Shown: positions 9,964 through 18,230, counted from the stretch's first letter. The stretch: 64,000 nt of DNA from 62-47 sp051954235 (GCA_051954235.1 JBQCHY010000060.1:3410-67409); one strand, 5' to 3'. Notes: a model not told the origin generated them from the letters alone. Numbers and translations are program-made.

Positions 9964-10611
9964 CTATCCGCCCGCGTGGTCGTTGCCACCGTGCGCGGCG
10001 ATGAACATGGCGACGGCCGACTGGCAATAGGATTCGATTTCGTTGTCGTCCTCTGCTCTCGCCTCATCAAAGCGGGCGATCATCAGGAGATCGGATCCTT
10101 TGATAAGCGCGGCAAACAAGCGGGCGGATTGTACAGGATCGGGCACGTTTAATACCGCCTTCGCGTGCATCTGACGCAACAGGGCCTCGATTTGGGCCAT
10201 GACATGGGCGGGGCCGGCTTCGTAAAAGAGCTCGCTTAGCGACTTTTGGTTCGTCTTGTCGCTCATAATCATGGCCTCGACGCTGCGGACGTCCGAGCTC
10301 AACAGCGTGCGAAGCAGGGATGATCCCGCCGCCACGAGCTGATCTTCGGCCGAACCGCCTACGCCTTCAGAAAGGGCCAGAGGTGCAAACTGATGGCAGT
10401 GGGCCGCAATGGCCGCGCTGAACAGCGCCTCCTTGTTCTCGAAGTGTCGATAGATGCTGAGCTTCGATATCTTCGCCCGCTTGGCGACCTTGTCCAGGGT
10501 CGTCGCTTGAAAACCTAATTCCACAAAGAGTTCGCGCGCAGCGTCGACGATCGTTTTGCCAAGCGCCTCGTTGGCGGGTCGGCCGCGCCGGCCGTGGCTG
10601 TTTTCGGTCAC
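9964..10611 (-). CDS. TetR/AcrR family transcriptional regulator
   Basis: 215 aa with a GTG start at 10611. N-terminal TetR helix-turn-helix: IVDAARELFVELGFQATTLD then VAKRAKISKLSIYRHFENKE (about 20-65). The C-terminal ligand domain is variable. It is divergent from the flavoprotein gene at 10719, with an inverted repeat at 10653-10668 over the shared promoter region, so it most likely represses that gene and itself. Ligand unknown. Confidence 0.88.
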   Translation of the reverse strand: MTENSHGRRGRPANEALGKTIVDAARELFVELGFQATTLDKVAKRAKISKLSIYRHFENKEALFSAAIAAHCHQFAPLALSEGVGGSAEDQLVAAGSSLLRTLLSSDVRSVEAMIMSDKTNQKSLSELFYEAGPAHVMAQIEALLRQMHAKAVLNVPDPVQSARLFAALIKGSDLLMIARFDEARAEDDNEIESYCQSAVAMFIAAHGGNDHAGG

Positions 10612-10625
10612 GACAATTCCAGTCC

Positions 10626-10655
10626 TTGACAGTATCCGAATTCTTGCATTACGAT
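10626..10655 (+). promoter_or_regulatory. Probable promoter of the flavoprotein gene
   Basis: A perfect -35 TTGACA (10626-10631) and a -10 TACGAT (10650-10655) are separated by 18 bp, upstream of the ATG at 10719. The -10 overlaps the operator-like palindrome at 10653-10668. Confidence 0.6.
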
Positions 10656-10668
10656 ACCATATAGTATC
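10653..10668. promoter_or_regulatory. Operator-like palindrome in the TetR/flavoprotein intergenic region
   Basis: A 16-bp inverted repeat, GATACCATATAGTATC (arms GATAC/GTATC), starts inside the -10 of the rightward promoter. A further GTATC half-site lies at 10632-10636, next to the -35. This is a typical TetR repressor layout; binding is inferred. Confidence 0.65.
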
Positions 10669-10718
10669 CTAAATGTGCAAGCCGGGACCAGCCCAACGAC
10701 AACACGGAGCCCATCACC

Positions 10719-11612
10719 ATGGATGACGTCATCATCATTGGCGGCAGCTTTGCCGGTCTCGCCGGCGCTCTGCAACTCGGCCGTGCCCGGCGCAAGATCA
10801 CCGTTCTCGATACCGGCCTGCCGCGCAACGGCTTTGCCGGCCACTCGCATGGCCTGCTCGGCCACGATCACAAGCCGCCGCTGGATATCCTGGCCGAGGC
10901 GCGGCAGCAGCTGACGCGCTATCCCACGATCAGGTTGATCAATGCCCGGGCCGATAGCGTCTCCGGCGCCCTCGACAATTTCTCTGTCCGCACCGGCGAT
11001 GGCGAAGGCTTGAAGGCGCGCCGCCTGATCCTGAGCTATGGCATCGTCGACCAGATACCTGCTGTTCCGGGCTTTGCCGAAGCCTGGGGCACCGCCATCG
11101 TGCCCTGCCCCTATTGCGACGGCTTTGAAGTCGCCGGCCAGCATTGGGGCCTCGTCTGGTCCGGCCGGCAGTCGCACAATCAGGCCAGGCTGTTCCGCGA
11201 TTGGACCGACAGGTTGACGCTCTTCGCCGATGGTCACGACATTCCGCCGGATATCCGGGCCGATCTGGCGCGTCGCAACACACCTGTCGTCGACGGTCGG
11301 ATCGCCGGGATCGCTCAACACGGGGGCCATAGCGCCACCGTCAAGCTCGATACCGGCCCCGATGTCGCGGTCGATATCCTGTTCGCGCATCCGCGCAACA
11401 AGCCCTCCGCCAGCCTGCACGAATCACTGGGCCTCGCCACCGTCGATACGCCCAGCGGCATCGCCCTCAAGGTCGATGAGCGCCGCGAGACCAGCATGCC
11501 CGGCATCTACGCCGCCGGCGACCTCGCCAACCCCGGAATGCCCTCGGTCACTACGGCATCATGGCAAGGGGCGATGGCGGGTATCTTCGCCCAGCAGTCG
11601 ATGATGGTTTGA
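10719..11612 (+). CDS. Thioredoxin-reductase-like FAD-dependent oxidoreductase
   Basis: 297 aa. An N-terminal FAD-binding motif VIIIGGSFAGLAGALQL (GxGxxG type), a redox CxxC in IVPCPYCDGF (about residues 129-136) as in thioredoxin reductases, and a C-terminal FAD motif GIYAAGDLANP. The family passes electrons between NAD(P)H, flavin and a disulfide. The usual second GxGxxG for NADPH is not evident (the segment reads GLVWSGRQSHNQA), so it may use a different donor, like other TrxR-like ferredoxin- or unknown-donor enzymes. Transcribed with the membrane protein at 11635; controlled by the divergent TetR gene (inferred). Confidence 0.85.
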   Translation: MDDVIIIGGSFAGLAGALQLGRARRKITVLDTGLPRNGFAGHSHGLLGHDHKPPLDILAEARQQLTRYPTIRLINARADSVSGALDNFSVRTGDGEGLKARRLILSYGIVDQIPAVPGFAEAWGTAIVPCPYCDGFEVAGQHWGLVWSGRQSHNQARLFRDWTDRLTLFADGHDIPPDIRADLARRNTPVVDGRIAGIAQHGGHSATVKLDTGPDVAVDILFAHPRNKPSASLHESLGLATVDTPSGIALKVDERRETSMPGIYAAGDLANPGMPSVTTASWQGAMAGIFAQQSMMV

Positions 11613-11634
11613 GAGCACAGACTGGAGGATGAGC

Positions 11635-12108
11635 ATGGCCGTCGAACCGGACAGTGCGGGTGTGCGCTTCCCTCCGCCCTTCATCTATCTGGGAGCGTTG
11701 CTGTTGGGGTTGGCGGCGGAACGGTTCGTCTCCCTGCGCTCTTTCGGCATCGACTGGCGGTTGCTGATCGCGACGGGCGCGCTGCTGTTCGTTGCCGGCG
11801 CGGCGACGATGCTTGCGGCGGCAGGGCTGTTCCGGCGGCTGGGCACCAACATTCCACCGTCGCAGCCAACGACCCTCATCGCAACGACCGGTCCTTATCG
11901 GTGGACCCGCAATCCCATGTATCTCGGCATGGCGCTTATCTATGCCGGCCTTGCGATCGGCTTCGACGGGCCGATCGCGCTCGCCTTGCTCCCGTTGGTG
12001 CTGATCGCGATCCAGACGCAGGTAATCGCCCGCGAGGAGCGCTATCTCGAAGCGAAGTTCGGCGACGACTATCGCCGCTACAAGGCCGAGGTTCGCCGCT
12101 GGCTCTGA
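11635..12108 (+). CDS. Isoprenylcysteine carboxyl methyltransferase (ICMT)-family membrane protein
   Basis: 157 aa from the ATG at 11635, which has a GGAGG (11624-11628) at 6-nt spacing; the ATG at 11629 directly abuts the same GGAGG and is too close. About four hydrophobic segments are followed by the family motif GPYRWTRNPMYLG (about 88-100) and a C-terminal EERYLEAKFGDDYRRYK. Family members methylate prenylcysteines, phospholipids or other small lipids using SAM at the membrane. Substrate unknown. It starts 22 bp after the flavoprotein gene, so one operon. Confidence 0.83.
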   Translation: MAVEPDSAGVRFPPPFIYLGALLLGLAAERFVSLRSFGIDWRLLIATGALLFVAGAATMLAAAGLFRRLGTNIPPSQPTTLIATTGPYRWTRNPMYLGMALIYAGLAIGFDGPIALALLPLVLIAIQTQVIAREERYLEAKFGDDYRRYKAEVRRWL

Positions 12109-12265
12109 CTATTACGTCGCTGCCGCCTGCGGGGCCTTCTGATAAACCAGCACCGGAGTCCTTGCCGCGAGCTATCTATTCTGAAGGTTGCAGGCCGGAG
12201 TCGCGAAAAGCCGACGGGCCGTCTGCGCGGCAGCTCCGTCAAATGTGTCACGTCCTGTCGCCATC

Positions 12266-12528
12266 ATGCGTCAGGCGCTGGCGGCCGCGCATCTCTATAC
12301 GCGCGACAAGCACTACATCGTCGAAGAGGAGCGGGTCCGCATCGTCGACGAATATACCGGGCGCGTGATGGCCGATCGCTCATGGGAGCGCGGCCTGCAC
12401 CAGATGGTGGAGGCGAAAGAGGGATTGGAGATATCCGGTCGGCAGGAGACTCTCGCGCGCATCAGCTACCAACGGTTCTTCAGGCGTTATCTGAGGTTGG
12501 CGGGGATGGTCGGCACCGCACGGAAACC
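12266..12528 (+). pseudogene. SecA-like ATPase fragment (internal part only)
   Basis: This frame encodes an internal piece of a SecA homologue: LYTRDKHYIVEEERVRIVDE, then YTGRVMADRSWERGLHQMVE, AKEGLEISGR and a YQRFFRRYLRLAGMVGTA segment that marks the DEAD-motor/pre-protein crosslinking region. Both ends are missing, so it cannot be a working ATPase. It ends abruptly near 12528, where the sequence switches frame into an HlyD fragment. The wording is closest to accessory SecA2-like proteins rather than the housekeeping SecA (inference). Confidence 0.75.
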
Positions 12529-12891
12529 GATCGGGAGTTTGCGATCCTCGAGATGAAGCGTGCTGCCGCCCTCCTGACTCAGCGCACGATCGTCAGTCCC
12601 ATCAATGGTTACGTCACCAAACGCATTATGGCGCCGGGCGAGAATGTCTTTGAGCAGGCCAAGATCATGAAGATTGCTCAGGTCGATCCTCTCCGCGTCG
12701 AAGTTCACCTGCCGATAGCTGGCTTTCCTTTGATCAAGGAGGGCATGAAGGCGGAGATTCGTCCAAGTCAGCCGACGGGAGTCGTTTATACCGCGACCGT
12801 GTCCGTCATCGACAAGGTGCTCGACGCCGCCAGCGAGCTTGGAGACGGGGGTGCGGATTCGCCCCTGAACATACTCAACGCCAGAACGTGA
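12529..12891 (+). pseudogene. HlyD-type membrane fusion protein fragment
   Basis: Frame with a typical periplasmic adaptor segment: a helical end (AILEMKRAAALLTQRTIVSP), INGYVTKRIMAPGENVFEQA for the lipoyl/barrel region, then VDPLRVEVHLP and a beta-barrel strand run. It has no N-terminus (no signal or membrane helix) and stops early after SELGDGGADSPLN. It joins the SecA fragment directly, on the same strand but in another frame. Remnant of an export locus. Confidence 0.75.
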
Positions 12892-13236
12892 TCTCGACGA
12901 ACTGCTGCTGCCGTGGAATTGGCCCGACCCAACAGGCAAGTCGATCAGGCCGCTTAACTGGCCGCCACGCGGTCCTCACCCGAGACTTACATTCCAACTC
13001 GCTGCGCACGACATGGTCGTTATCGCCGATCCGGTGCAGCTCGGTACCATCACGTCCCCGCCGTCGAATCGGTTGGTCTCTCCTGATATCCATTGCCTTG
13101 ACAGACTCGGTAAGCAGCTCGTGCGCTTGCCGATCTTTCACGCGTACGGCCGTTTATATGACGCCCCGGCTCAGCTTAGTGGAGAGAGATCCTCAGACCT
13201 CTTTCAAGTCATCGCGGCAGTAAGCAGATTGCTTGT
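12892..13236. other. Gene-free stretch after the HlyD fragment
   Basis: 345 bp. Several short frames exist on both strands but none resembles a known family or has a convincing ribosome binding site. Possibly further degraded DNA from the same lost locus. Confidence 0.4.
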
Positions 13237-14265
13237 TCAACCCACGGATACGCCGGCTTTGGCCCGTCTGATTCCCAGAGCTATCACGCGGTGCAATAAA
13301 TCTGAATAGCCAAGGCCGTCATGCCGAGCCGCTTTAGCGAACTCCTGGCTCTCCGCGATTTCGGGATTGGGATTCGCCTCGATGAAATATGGCGTTCCAT
13401 CGGACGAAAGACGAAAGTCGATACGCGCGTATCCATCGAGCCCCAGTGTTCGATAAATGCGTTTCGCCGTTCGCTGAATGAGGGCGGATAGTTCCGGTGC
13501 TAGGTCTTCGGCTGGTCCGTCCGCGATTCCGATGCGCTCCTGGTAACTGGTATCGTGCTTGACCTTCTCAGTGGCGATGCGCCGAGCACCGCCCATGGCT
13601 CCAAACTTCAATTCCCACACCGGCAAAGTCCTCAGTCGATTGTTGCCAAGCACGCTCACATAAAGCTCACGACCATCGATGAATTGCTCGGCGATGGCGG
13701 CGGTCTCGACCCGTTCGTGAATGAAGGCAACCCGCTCCGTAAGCTTCTCGTCGGTATCGACAATCGATGCCTGCGAGATGCCGTGTGATCCATCCTCATT
13801 CAGACTCTTGACGATCAGCGGCAACTCCAGACGCGGCGGTCGTTTAACTTTGCGCCGCATCGGAAACACGGCGAAAGCCGGGACCGCTATTCGGCGATGG
13901 TGCACCAGCGTCTTTGACAGATCCTTGCCGCGTGCCAGCACGAGCCCGCGAGGATTGCACCCCGTATAAGGGACTTTCATCAGTTCGAGAAAACTTGCAA
14001 TGTGCTGGTCATACGCAGTCTGATAATGAAATTCTTCCAGTAGCGTGAACACGACATGCGGTTTGAAACCTTCGATCTCATCGCGCACCGGCTTGATTTC
14101 TTCTTGCACACCGAGCGGATGAACGTCATGGCCCGCCGCGCGTAAAGTGCTTACGACGTCGTACTCCGTTTTCCACTTATTGATTTCCTGCGCGGTATAT
14201 CCGTCGGTCGAATCCGGCGGCACGAAGTCCGGGTGCATGAGCACGAGGATACGCAAGCGTCTCAT
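13237..14265 (-). CDS. ATP-grasp ligase related to D-alanine--D-alanine ligase
   Basis: 342 aa from the ATG at 14265, whose ATGA overlaps the upstream peptidase stop; an ATG 12 nt earlier (14277) is possible. ATP-grasp features: LPLIVKSLNEDGSHGISQAS (ATP-binding lysine and glycine-rich loop, about 155-175), EQFIDGRELYVSVLG, and the metal-binding end ARIDFRLSSDGTPYFIEANP followed by NPEIA (about 285-310). The family joins a carboxylate to an amine via an acyl phosphate. Homologues of this length near a peptidase are not ddl; the substrate may be a peptide or amino acid. Coupled to the metallopeptidase at 14262. Confidence 0.82.
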   Translation of the reverse strand: MRRLRILVLMHPDFVPPDSTDGYTAQEINKWKTEYDVVSTLRAAGHDVHPLGVQEEIKPVRDEIEGFKPHVVFTLLEEFHYQTAYDQHIASFLELMKVPYTGCNPRGLVLARGKDLSKTLVHHRRIAVPAFAVFPMRRKVKRPPRLELPLIVKSLNEDGSHGISQASIVDTDEKLTERVAFIHERVETAAIAEQFIDGRELYVSVLGNNRLRTLPVWELKFGAMGGARRIATEKVKHDTSYQERIGIADGPAEDLAPELSALIQRTAKRIYRTLGLDGYARIDFRLSSDGTPYFIEANPNPEIAESQEFAKAARHDGLGYSDLLHRVIALGIRRAKAGVSVG

Positions 14266-15290
14266 AGCGCGATCCATTTGCGTCGTGAGGGGCCGAACAG
14301 TGCATGCATCGTCTTGGCCGTCAACAGCACGGTGAAGTCCATCACGAGCTTTCGTTCGGAACCGACAGCACGAAGATTGAGCTCGCGACTGCGAGCGATC
14401 ATGTCATCCAGAACCGAATCGAGCGTCAGCTGGTTCTCGCCGGTCCACCGTGCGACCAATTGCCGGATAGACGCACGATGTCGCCGGATGAAACTCGATG
14501 CCGGTTGCGCCCGCGCGTGCCGAGGATCGGCGGAGAACAGCCGGGAAAGATCGCGATCATAGGTCTTTGGCGGTGTGAAAGCGTAGAACGCCTGCTTTGT
14601 CCGGTAGTGCTCGGCAAGCGTTTGACCGAGTTCAGCCAAGGGCTCGACGCGCTCCCGCGTCGTGAGCCGCGGCCGTTTGCCGGCAATCTCACCCATCAGT
14701 TCATCGACATATTCGAGCTTCTTCAACGCCGGCCAGTCGGCATAGCGAGTTCGCCAGTTGGATCTCGGTCGCAGCCACACCGCGAAGGTTTCGGCGAAAT
14801 CCTCGTCTGGGTGACTCTGCGCGTACCAAAGTCGAAGATGCTGAACATACCGACGGCTGGCCGGATTGGGTCGATAATGGCGCGGATATCGTTTGGATGA
14901 CAGGCCAAACAGCTGCTGCCAACGTCGGCGGCGCTGTAGCTGATAGGCATGCTGCACGGTGTGGCCAGCCTCATGACGGAGAATTGCCATGCACTCGGAC
15001 CAGGTGCCCCCCTCGACCTCAAGCATCATCTTTCTTTCGATCTTCATCAGACGAGGATGAGTGAGGTAAAAAGGAATGGCGATGCCGGGCGTATTTGCCG
15101 GACTGAACCACTCGCTTGAGATCCATGCATGCGGCCGCAGCCGGAGGCCCCGCTCTTCGAGTTCTTCATGCAGAGTTGCGAGACAGTCCTCGAGCCAGGT
15201 GCCTTTCACGCCGACCTTCAAACTGCTCAAGCGGCGCGTAAGCAACTCTTCATCCGACAGCTTTTCCCAAGCAAATTTGTGGTGTGACAT
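14262..15290 (-). CDS. Putative zinc-dependent metallopeptidase
   Basis: 342 aa from the ATG at 15290 (MSHHKFAW); the frame is open to 15335 but has no better start. It has an HEAGH zincin motif at residues 106-110 and a downstream DEDFAETFAVW segment (about 175) that could give the third zinc ligand, as in gluzincin-like enzymes. It resembles the putative zinc-binding metallopeptidase group but lacks the N-terminal zinc ribbon some members have. No signal peptide or membrane helix, so cytoplasmic. First gene of a two-gene unit with the ATP-grasp ligase (4-bp overlap). Confidence 0.75.
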   Translation of the reverse strand: MSHHKFAWEKLSDEELLTRRLSSLKVGVKGTWLEDCLATLHEELEERGLRLRPHAWISSEWFSPANTPGIAIPFYLTHPRLMKIERKMMLEVEGGTWSECMAILRHEAGHTVQHAYQLQRRRRWQQLFGLSSKRYPRHYRPNPASRRYVQHLRLWYAQSHPDEDFAETFAVWLRPRSNWRTRYADWPALKKLEYVDELMGEIAGKRPRLTTRERVEPLAELGQTLAEHYRTKQAFYAFTPPKTYDRDLSRLFSADPRHARAQPASSFIRRHRASIRQLVARWTGENQLTLDSVLDDMIARSRELNLRAVGSERKLVMDFTVLLTAKTMHALFGPSRRKWIAL

Positions 15291-15904
15291 TAGACTTCTG
15301 AAGATATTGCGACATGCACCGTGGGATGATGTCATAAGATATCGCTTACAACAACTGAGCGGGCTTCCGAGCTTGCTATTCGGCCGCGCATTCAGCTTGC
15401 GGTCGAATAAGGTGACTATGAATCGCTTTAGCGGCGGTCGCGGCTATTCACTGATCGAAGATTATGGAGTGTCCGTTTGCGTCAACATGTGAGTAGTGAT
15501 TGAATTTTGACCCCTTAATCAGATCACAAAGAATCCAAAGCTTTGATTTTATTGATGCGCGGAGCAGCATTTTGCTGACCACGGATTTGGGGGCGCATCG
15601 CTGTCGGCCATCGCGCGTGACTGCAACGTCGGCAGTCCGGGTCTTCTCCATCACCTCCGAAGCAGTTCTCTACCGCTCGAAACGGACTTTGCGCTTGTTG
15701 CAAGCAGCGAACGGCGAGGAGAGCCGAGCAGGGCGAGACACCAGGCGATGATGTCGCGTAGGAAGTCCTCGAGCGCCGTCGACAGATAGGATCGGACCTG
15801 CCCGGCGATCTGCGGACGATACAAATGGAATCGGCGCGCCTGTGCACTTGACAGTCAAACATCTTAACGTAGCTTGCTTTACAGTCATAAATGACTGCTA
15901 AGAT
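15291..15904. other. AT-richer gene-free stretch upstream of the TetR gene
   Basis: 614 bp with lower GC than its surroundings. Short frames on both strands match nothing I recognise. A TTGAATTTTGACCCCTTAAT segment near 15499 resembles some insertion-sequence ends, but I see no partner end or transposase. Promoter elements of the peptidase (right to left) and of the TetR gene must lie at its two ends. Confidence 0.4.
15848..15904 (+). promoter_or_regulatory. Autoregulatory promoter/operator region of the TetR gene
   Basis: A TTGACA (15848-15853) overlaps a degenerate CAGTCA half-operator (15852-15867). A near-perfect palindrome CAGTCATAAATGACTG lies 30 bp further on (15882-15897). A TTTACA (15878-15883) and TAAGAT (15899-15904) flank the second palindrome with 15-bp spacing, which would give a nearly leaderless mRNA. 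The same 16-bp palindrome occurs twice before the enoyl-CoA hydratase gene. Confidence 0.6.
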
Positions 15905-16549
15905 ATGTACATGGCTATAAAGAAGAAGCCTCGACTGTCTGTTCGTGCCTCCCAGCATGAAGCGACACACAAGCGGATTCTCGATGCGGCGGTTGCGTCG
16001 CTCGTCGAAGAAGGCACTGGCGCGACCACCACGGTTGCGGTTCAGCAACGCGCCGAAGTCAGCCGCGGCGCGCTGCTGCATCATTTTCCGACACATGCTG
16101 ACTTGCTGGCCGCAACCGTCGATGAACTCGTGCGCCGGAATGAGAGCGCTGCGCGCGACGCGCTGGCTACGCATGCGGATGACGCCGATCCGATCGATCG
16201 CGCAACCCGTATTCTGGCCGATGCCTTTGCTCAGCCTGCCTATCTTGCCGAGTTGGAATTGTGGGCCGTCGCCCGAACCGATCCGCGACTGCGTGCAGGT
16301 CTTCGCGCGGCCGAAACTCGTGCGCGCCGCGATCTCGAACGGGTCGTCGGCGATCTGTTCGGGCCGCTGCGCGAGCGCCCCGGCTATGCGACGGTTGTCG
16401 CTCTGACAACCGAGTTCGTGCGCGGCCTCGCTTTGGCAGGCGTGCTGCGCAACAATCGTGCGCGTCGCAACCGCCTCCTTGACGAGTGGATCTGGGCGAT
16501 ACGCATTCTGCTGGATCAGAAGCCGGCAAGCGCACCCTCGTCGGATTGA
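15905..16549 (+). CDS. TetR family transcriptional regulator
   Basis: 214 aa. TetR DNA-binding domain at about 18-65: ATHKRILDAAVASLVEEG then VAVQQRAEVSRGALLHHFPT. The C-terminal domain is family-variable. Two starts are possible, 15905 (MYMAIKKK) and 15911 (MAIKKK); neither has a clear SD. Palindromes with CAGTCA/TGACTG arms sit just upstream and again before the hydratase gene at 16933, so it probably represses both. TetR regulators beside acyl-CoA enzymes usually sense an acyl-CoA or related acid (inference). Confidence 0.87.
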   Translation: MYMAIKKKPRLSVRASQHEATHKRILDAAVASLVEEGTGATTTVAVQQRAEVSRGALLHHFPTHADLLAATVDELVRRNESAARDALATHADDADPIDRATRILADAFAQPAYLAELELWAVARTDPRLRAGLRAAETRARRDLERVVGDLFGPLRERPGYATVVALTTEFVRGLALAGVLRNNRARRNRLLDEWIWAIRILLDQKPASAPSSD

Positions 16550-16932
16550 TTTCTGCAAATGTCGGCCGATCGTCCGCCCTGCTGAAAGTATCGACGCCGC
16601 TGGTGCGGTGCGTTCATTCGCCGGCACTTCCGAGTTGACAGTCAGGTATGACTGTGTATCATCGGACTTAACAGTCAGACATGACTGTCAACGGATCAAT
16701 CTGAAATCGAAGCCGTCCGAGCTCCGCCTGTTACGGCGCTATGCGATGGCGAGTGAAGTTCCATGCTGCACTTTCGCTCTCTCTTCAGCGGGATGTCGCA
16801 CGAGCGCAATCGTGCGCGCGCGGTCGTGCCGCAGCCTCAGTCGAAAGCGTGTGCACCGCCTTGGGCTTTGCCCGAAGTCATGGCTGTGCACCAAGCCAGT
16901 TCTTTTGCTCTCAACTTAGGGATCACCTCTCG
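16550..16932. other. Intergenic region with the enoyl-CoA hydratase promoter and leader
   Basis: 383 bp. It holds the promoter and two operators at 16635-16687, then about 245 bp without a recognisable gene. That stretch is open in the hydratase frame but does not resemble a crotonase N-terminus. Confidence 0.5.
16635..16687 (+). promoter_or_regulatory. Promoter with two palindromic operators before the hydratase gene
   Basis: -35 TTGACA (16635-16640), 16-bp spacer, -10 TATCAT (16657-16662). Operator 1, CAGTCAGGTATGACTG, is at 16639-16654 (between -35 and -10). Operator 2, CAGTCAGACATGACTG, is at 16672-16687 just after the predicted start. The operators are 33 bp apart, about three helical turns. 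They match the palindrome upstream of the TetR gene. Confidence 0.72.
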
Positions 16933-17796
16933 ATGACCGACTTTCAAACCCTTCGCTACGAAGCGCGCGACCGCAAGGCTTACATTACCTTGTCGCGTCC
17001 CGATCGCCTGAACGCGATTGACGACCGGATGCCGCGAGAAATCCGCATGGCTGTCGAAAAGGCCGACGCCGATCCGAACGTTCACGTCATCATTCTGTCC
17101 GGAGACGGTCCCGCATTTTGCGCCGGTTACGATCTCAAGAAGTTCGCCGAGGAACGTAACAGCGAATGGAATCAGGAGAGCGCTTCCTGGGATGCGATGC
17201 GCGATTTCCGCGGCATGAGCCGCAACACCGAGGACTTCTTCGCGCTGTTCCGTTCGCTGACGCCGTCGATCTGCAAGATCCACGGTTATGCCGTCGCGGG
17301 TGGCAGCGATATCGCCCTGAGTTGCGATCTGGTCGTGATGGCCGACGATGCCAAGATCGGTTACATGCCGGCGCGCATCTGGGGATGTCCGACGACGGCG
17401 ATGTGGGTCTATCGTCTCGGCGTCGAGCGCGCGAAGCGCATGCTGCTGACCGGCGACAAGATCGACGGCCGCACCGCCGCCGAGTGGGGACTGGTGCTTG
17501 AATCGGTGCCCGCCGATCAGCTTGACGCCCGTGTCGAGGCGCTTGCCGACCGCATGGCTGGCGTGCCGACGAACCACCTCGCCATGCAGAAGCTGATGAT
17601 CAATCAGGCGCTCGACAACATGGGATTGCGGTCGACGCAGACACTGGCGACGCTGTTCGACGGCATCACGCGTCATTCCGCCGAAGGGAGCTGGTTCAAG
17701 GAGTTCGCGGAGCAGCGCGGATTCCATGCCGCGGTCGCGTGGCGCGATTCCGGCAAGCCGATGCCGAACGGTGGCGGCCCGATTCCGGAGGTCTGA
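16933..17796 (+). CDS. Enoyl-CoA hydratase/isomerase (crotonase) family protein
   Basis: 287 aa from the ATG at 16933. Crotonase landmarks: ITLSRPDRLNAID, the first oxyanion-hole segment GDGPAFCAGYDLKKF (about 52-66), and HGYAVAGGSDIALSCDLVVM for the second (about 114-133). The usual catalytic glutamates are not both evident, so the reaction (hydration, isomerisation or hydrolysis of an acyl-CoA) is open. Controlled by the upstream TetR gene (inferred). Its stop overlaps the start of a broken acyl-CoA synthetase (TGATG). Confidence 0.88.
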   Translation: MTDFQTLRYEARDRKAYITLSRPDRLNAIDDRMPREIRMAVEKADADPNVHVIILSGDGPAFCAGYDLKKFAEERNSEWNQESASWDAMRDFRGMSRNTEDFFALFRSLTPSICKIHGYAVAGGSDIALSCDLVVMADDAKIGYMPARIWGCPTTAMWVYRLGVERAKRMLLTGDKIDGRTAAEWGLVLESVPADQLDARVEALADRMAGVPTNHLAMQKLMINQALDNMGLRSTQTLATLFDGITRHSAEGSWFKEFAEQRGFHAAVAWRDSGKPMPNGGGPIPEV

Positions 17797-18032
17797 TGAT
17801 GTCGCTCTCCTATTAGCTCGCCGATACGACGCGTCCGGTGCTGGATCTCACCGCCGGAGATGCATTGCGCGAAGCAGCGCGTGACGCACCCGATCGCACC
17901 GCGCTGGTTGAGGTCGTGCCGGATGGCATGGCCTCGCTGGTTGGAGTGCCGCGGCTGGCCGATGCAATCGCGGCGGTTGCGCCGGTCACCGGGCATGACG
18001 CTCGACAAGAACGAAACGACTGCAATTTGTAA
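17796..18032 (+). pseudogene. AMP-dependent acyl-CoA synthetase, N-terminal remnant
   Basis: Starts MMSLSY at a TGATG overlap with the hydratase stop, then hits an in-frame TAG at 17814-17816. The same frame continues as ADTTRPVLDLTAGDALREAA then DAPDRTALVEVVPDG, which resembles the N-terminus of fatty-acyl-CoA synthetases (adenylate-forming enzymes). After about 50 residues the resemblance is lost and the frame stops at 18032. The remaining roughly 450 residues are absent. The overlap shows it was once the second gene of the hydratase operon. Confidence 0.72.
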
Positions 18033-18230
18033 AACGGTTCTTGGGCTATTTGCTGGGGGTTTCGCCGGTATCGCTAAGGGCGCAAGCGGAAAACTCGCAT
18101 GCGGGTCTGATCGGCACGATCATGATCTCACGGAAGCGAAGCATAGGGATGATTGGCGTCATCCGAATCGGCTTCGTGGAAATCATCTTTTCGCAGATCC
18201 GCCGTGAGGCGGCTAAACCCTTGAAGAAGA
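18033..18230. other. Short gene-free segment before tRNA-Val
   Basis: About 200 bp after the synthetase remnant. No recognisable gene or repeat. Confidence 0.4.

Noticed and set aside
15499..15540. Insertion-sequence end-like segment TTGAATTTTGACCCCTTAAT
   Set aside because: No partner inverted end, target duplication or transposase was found nearby.
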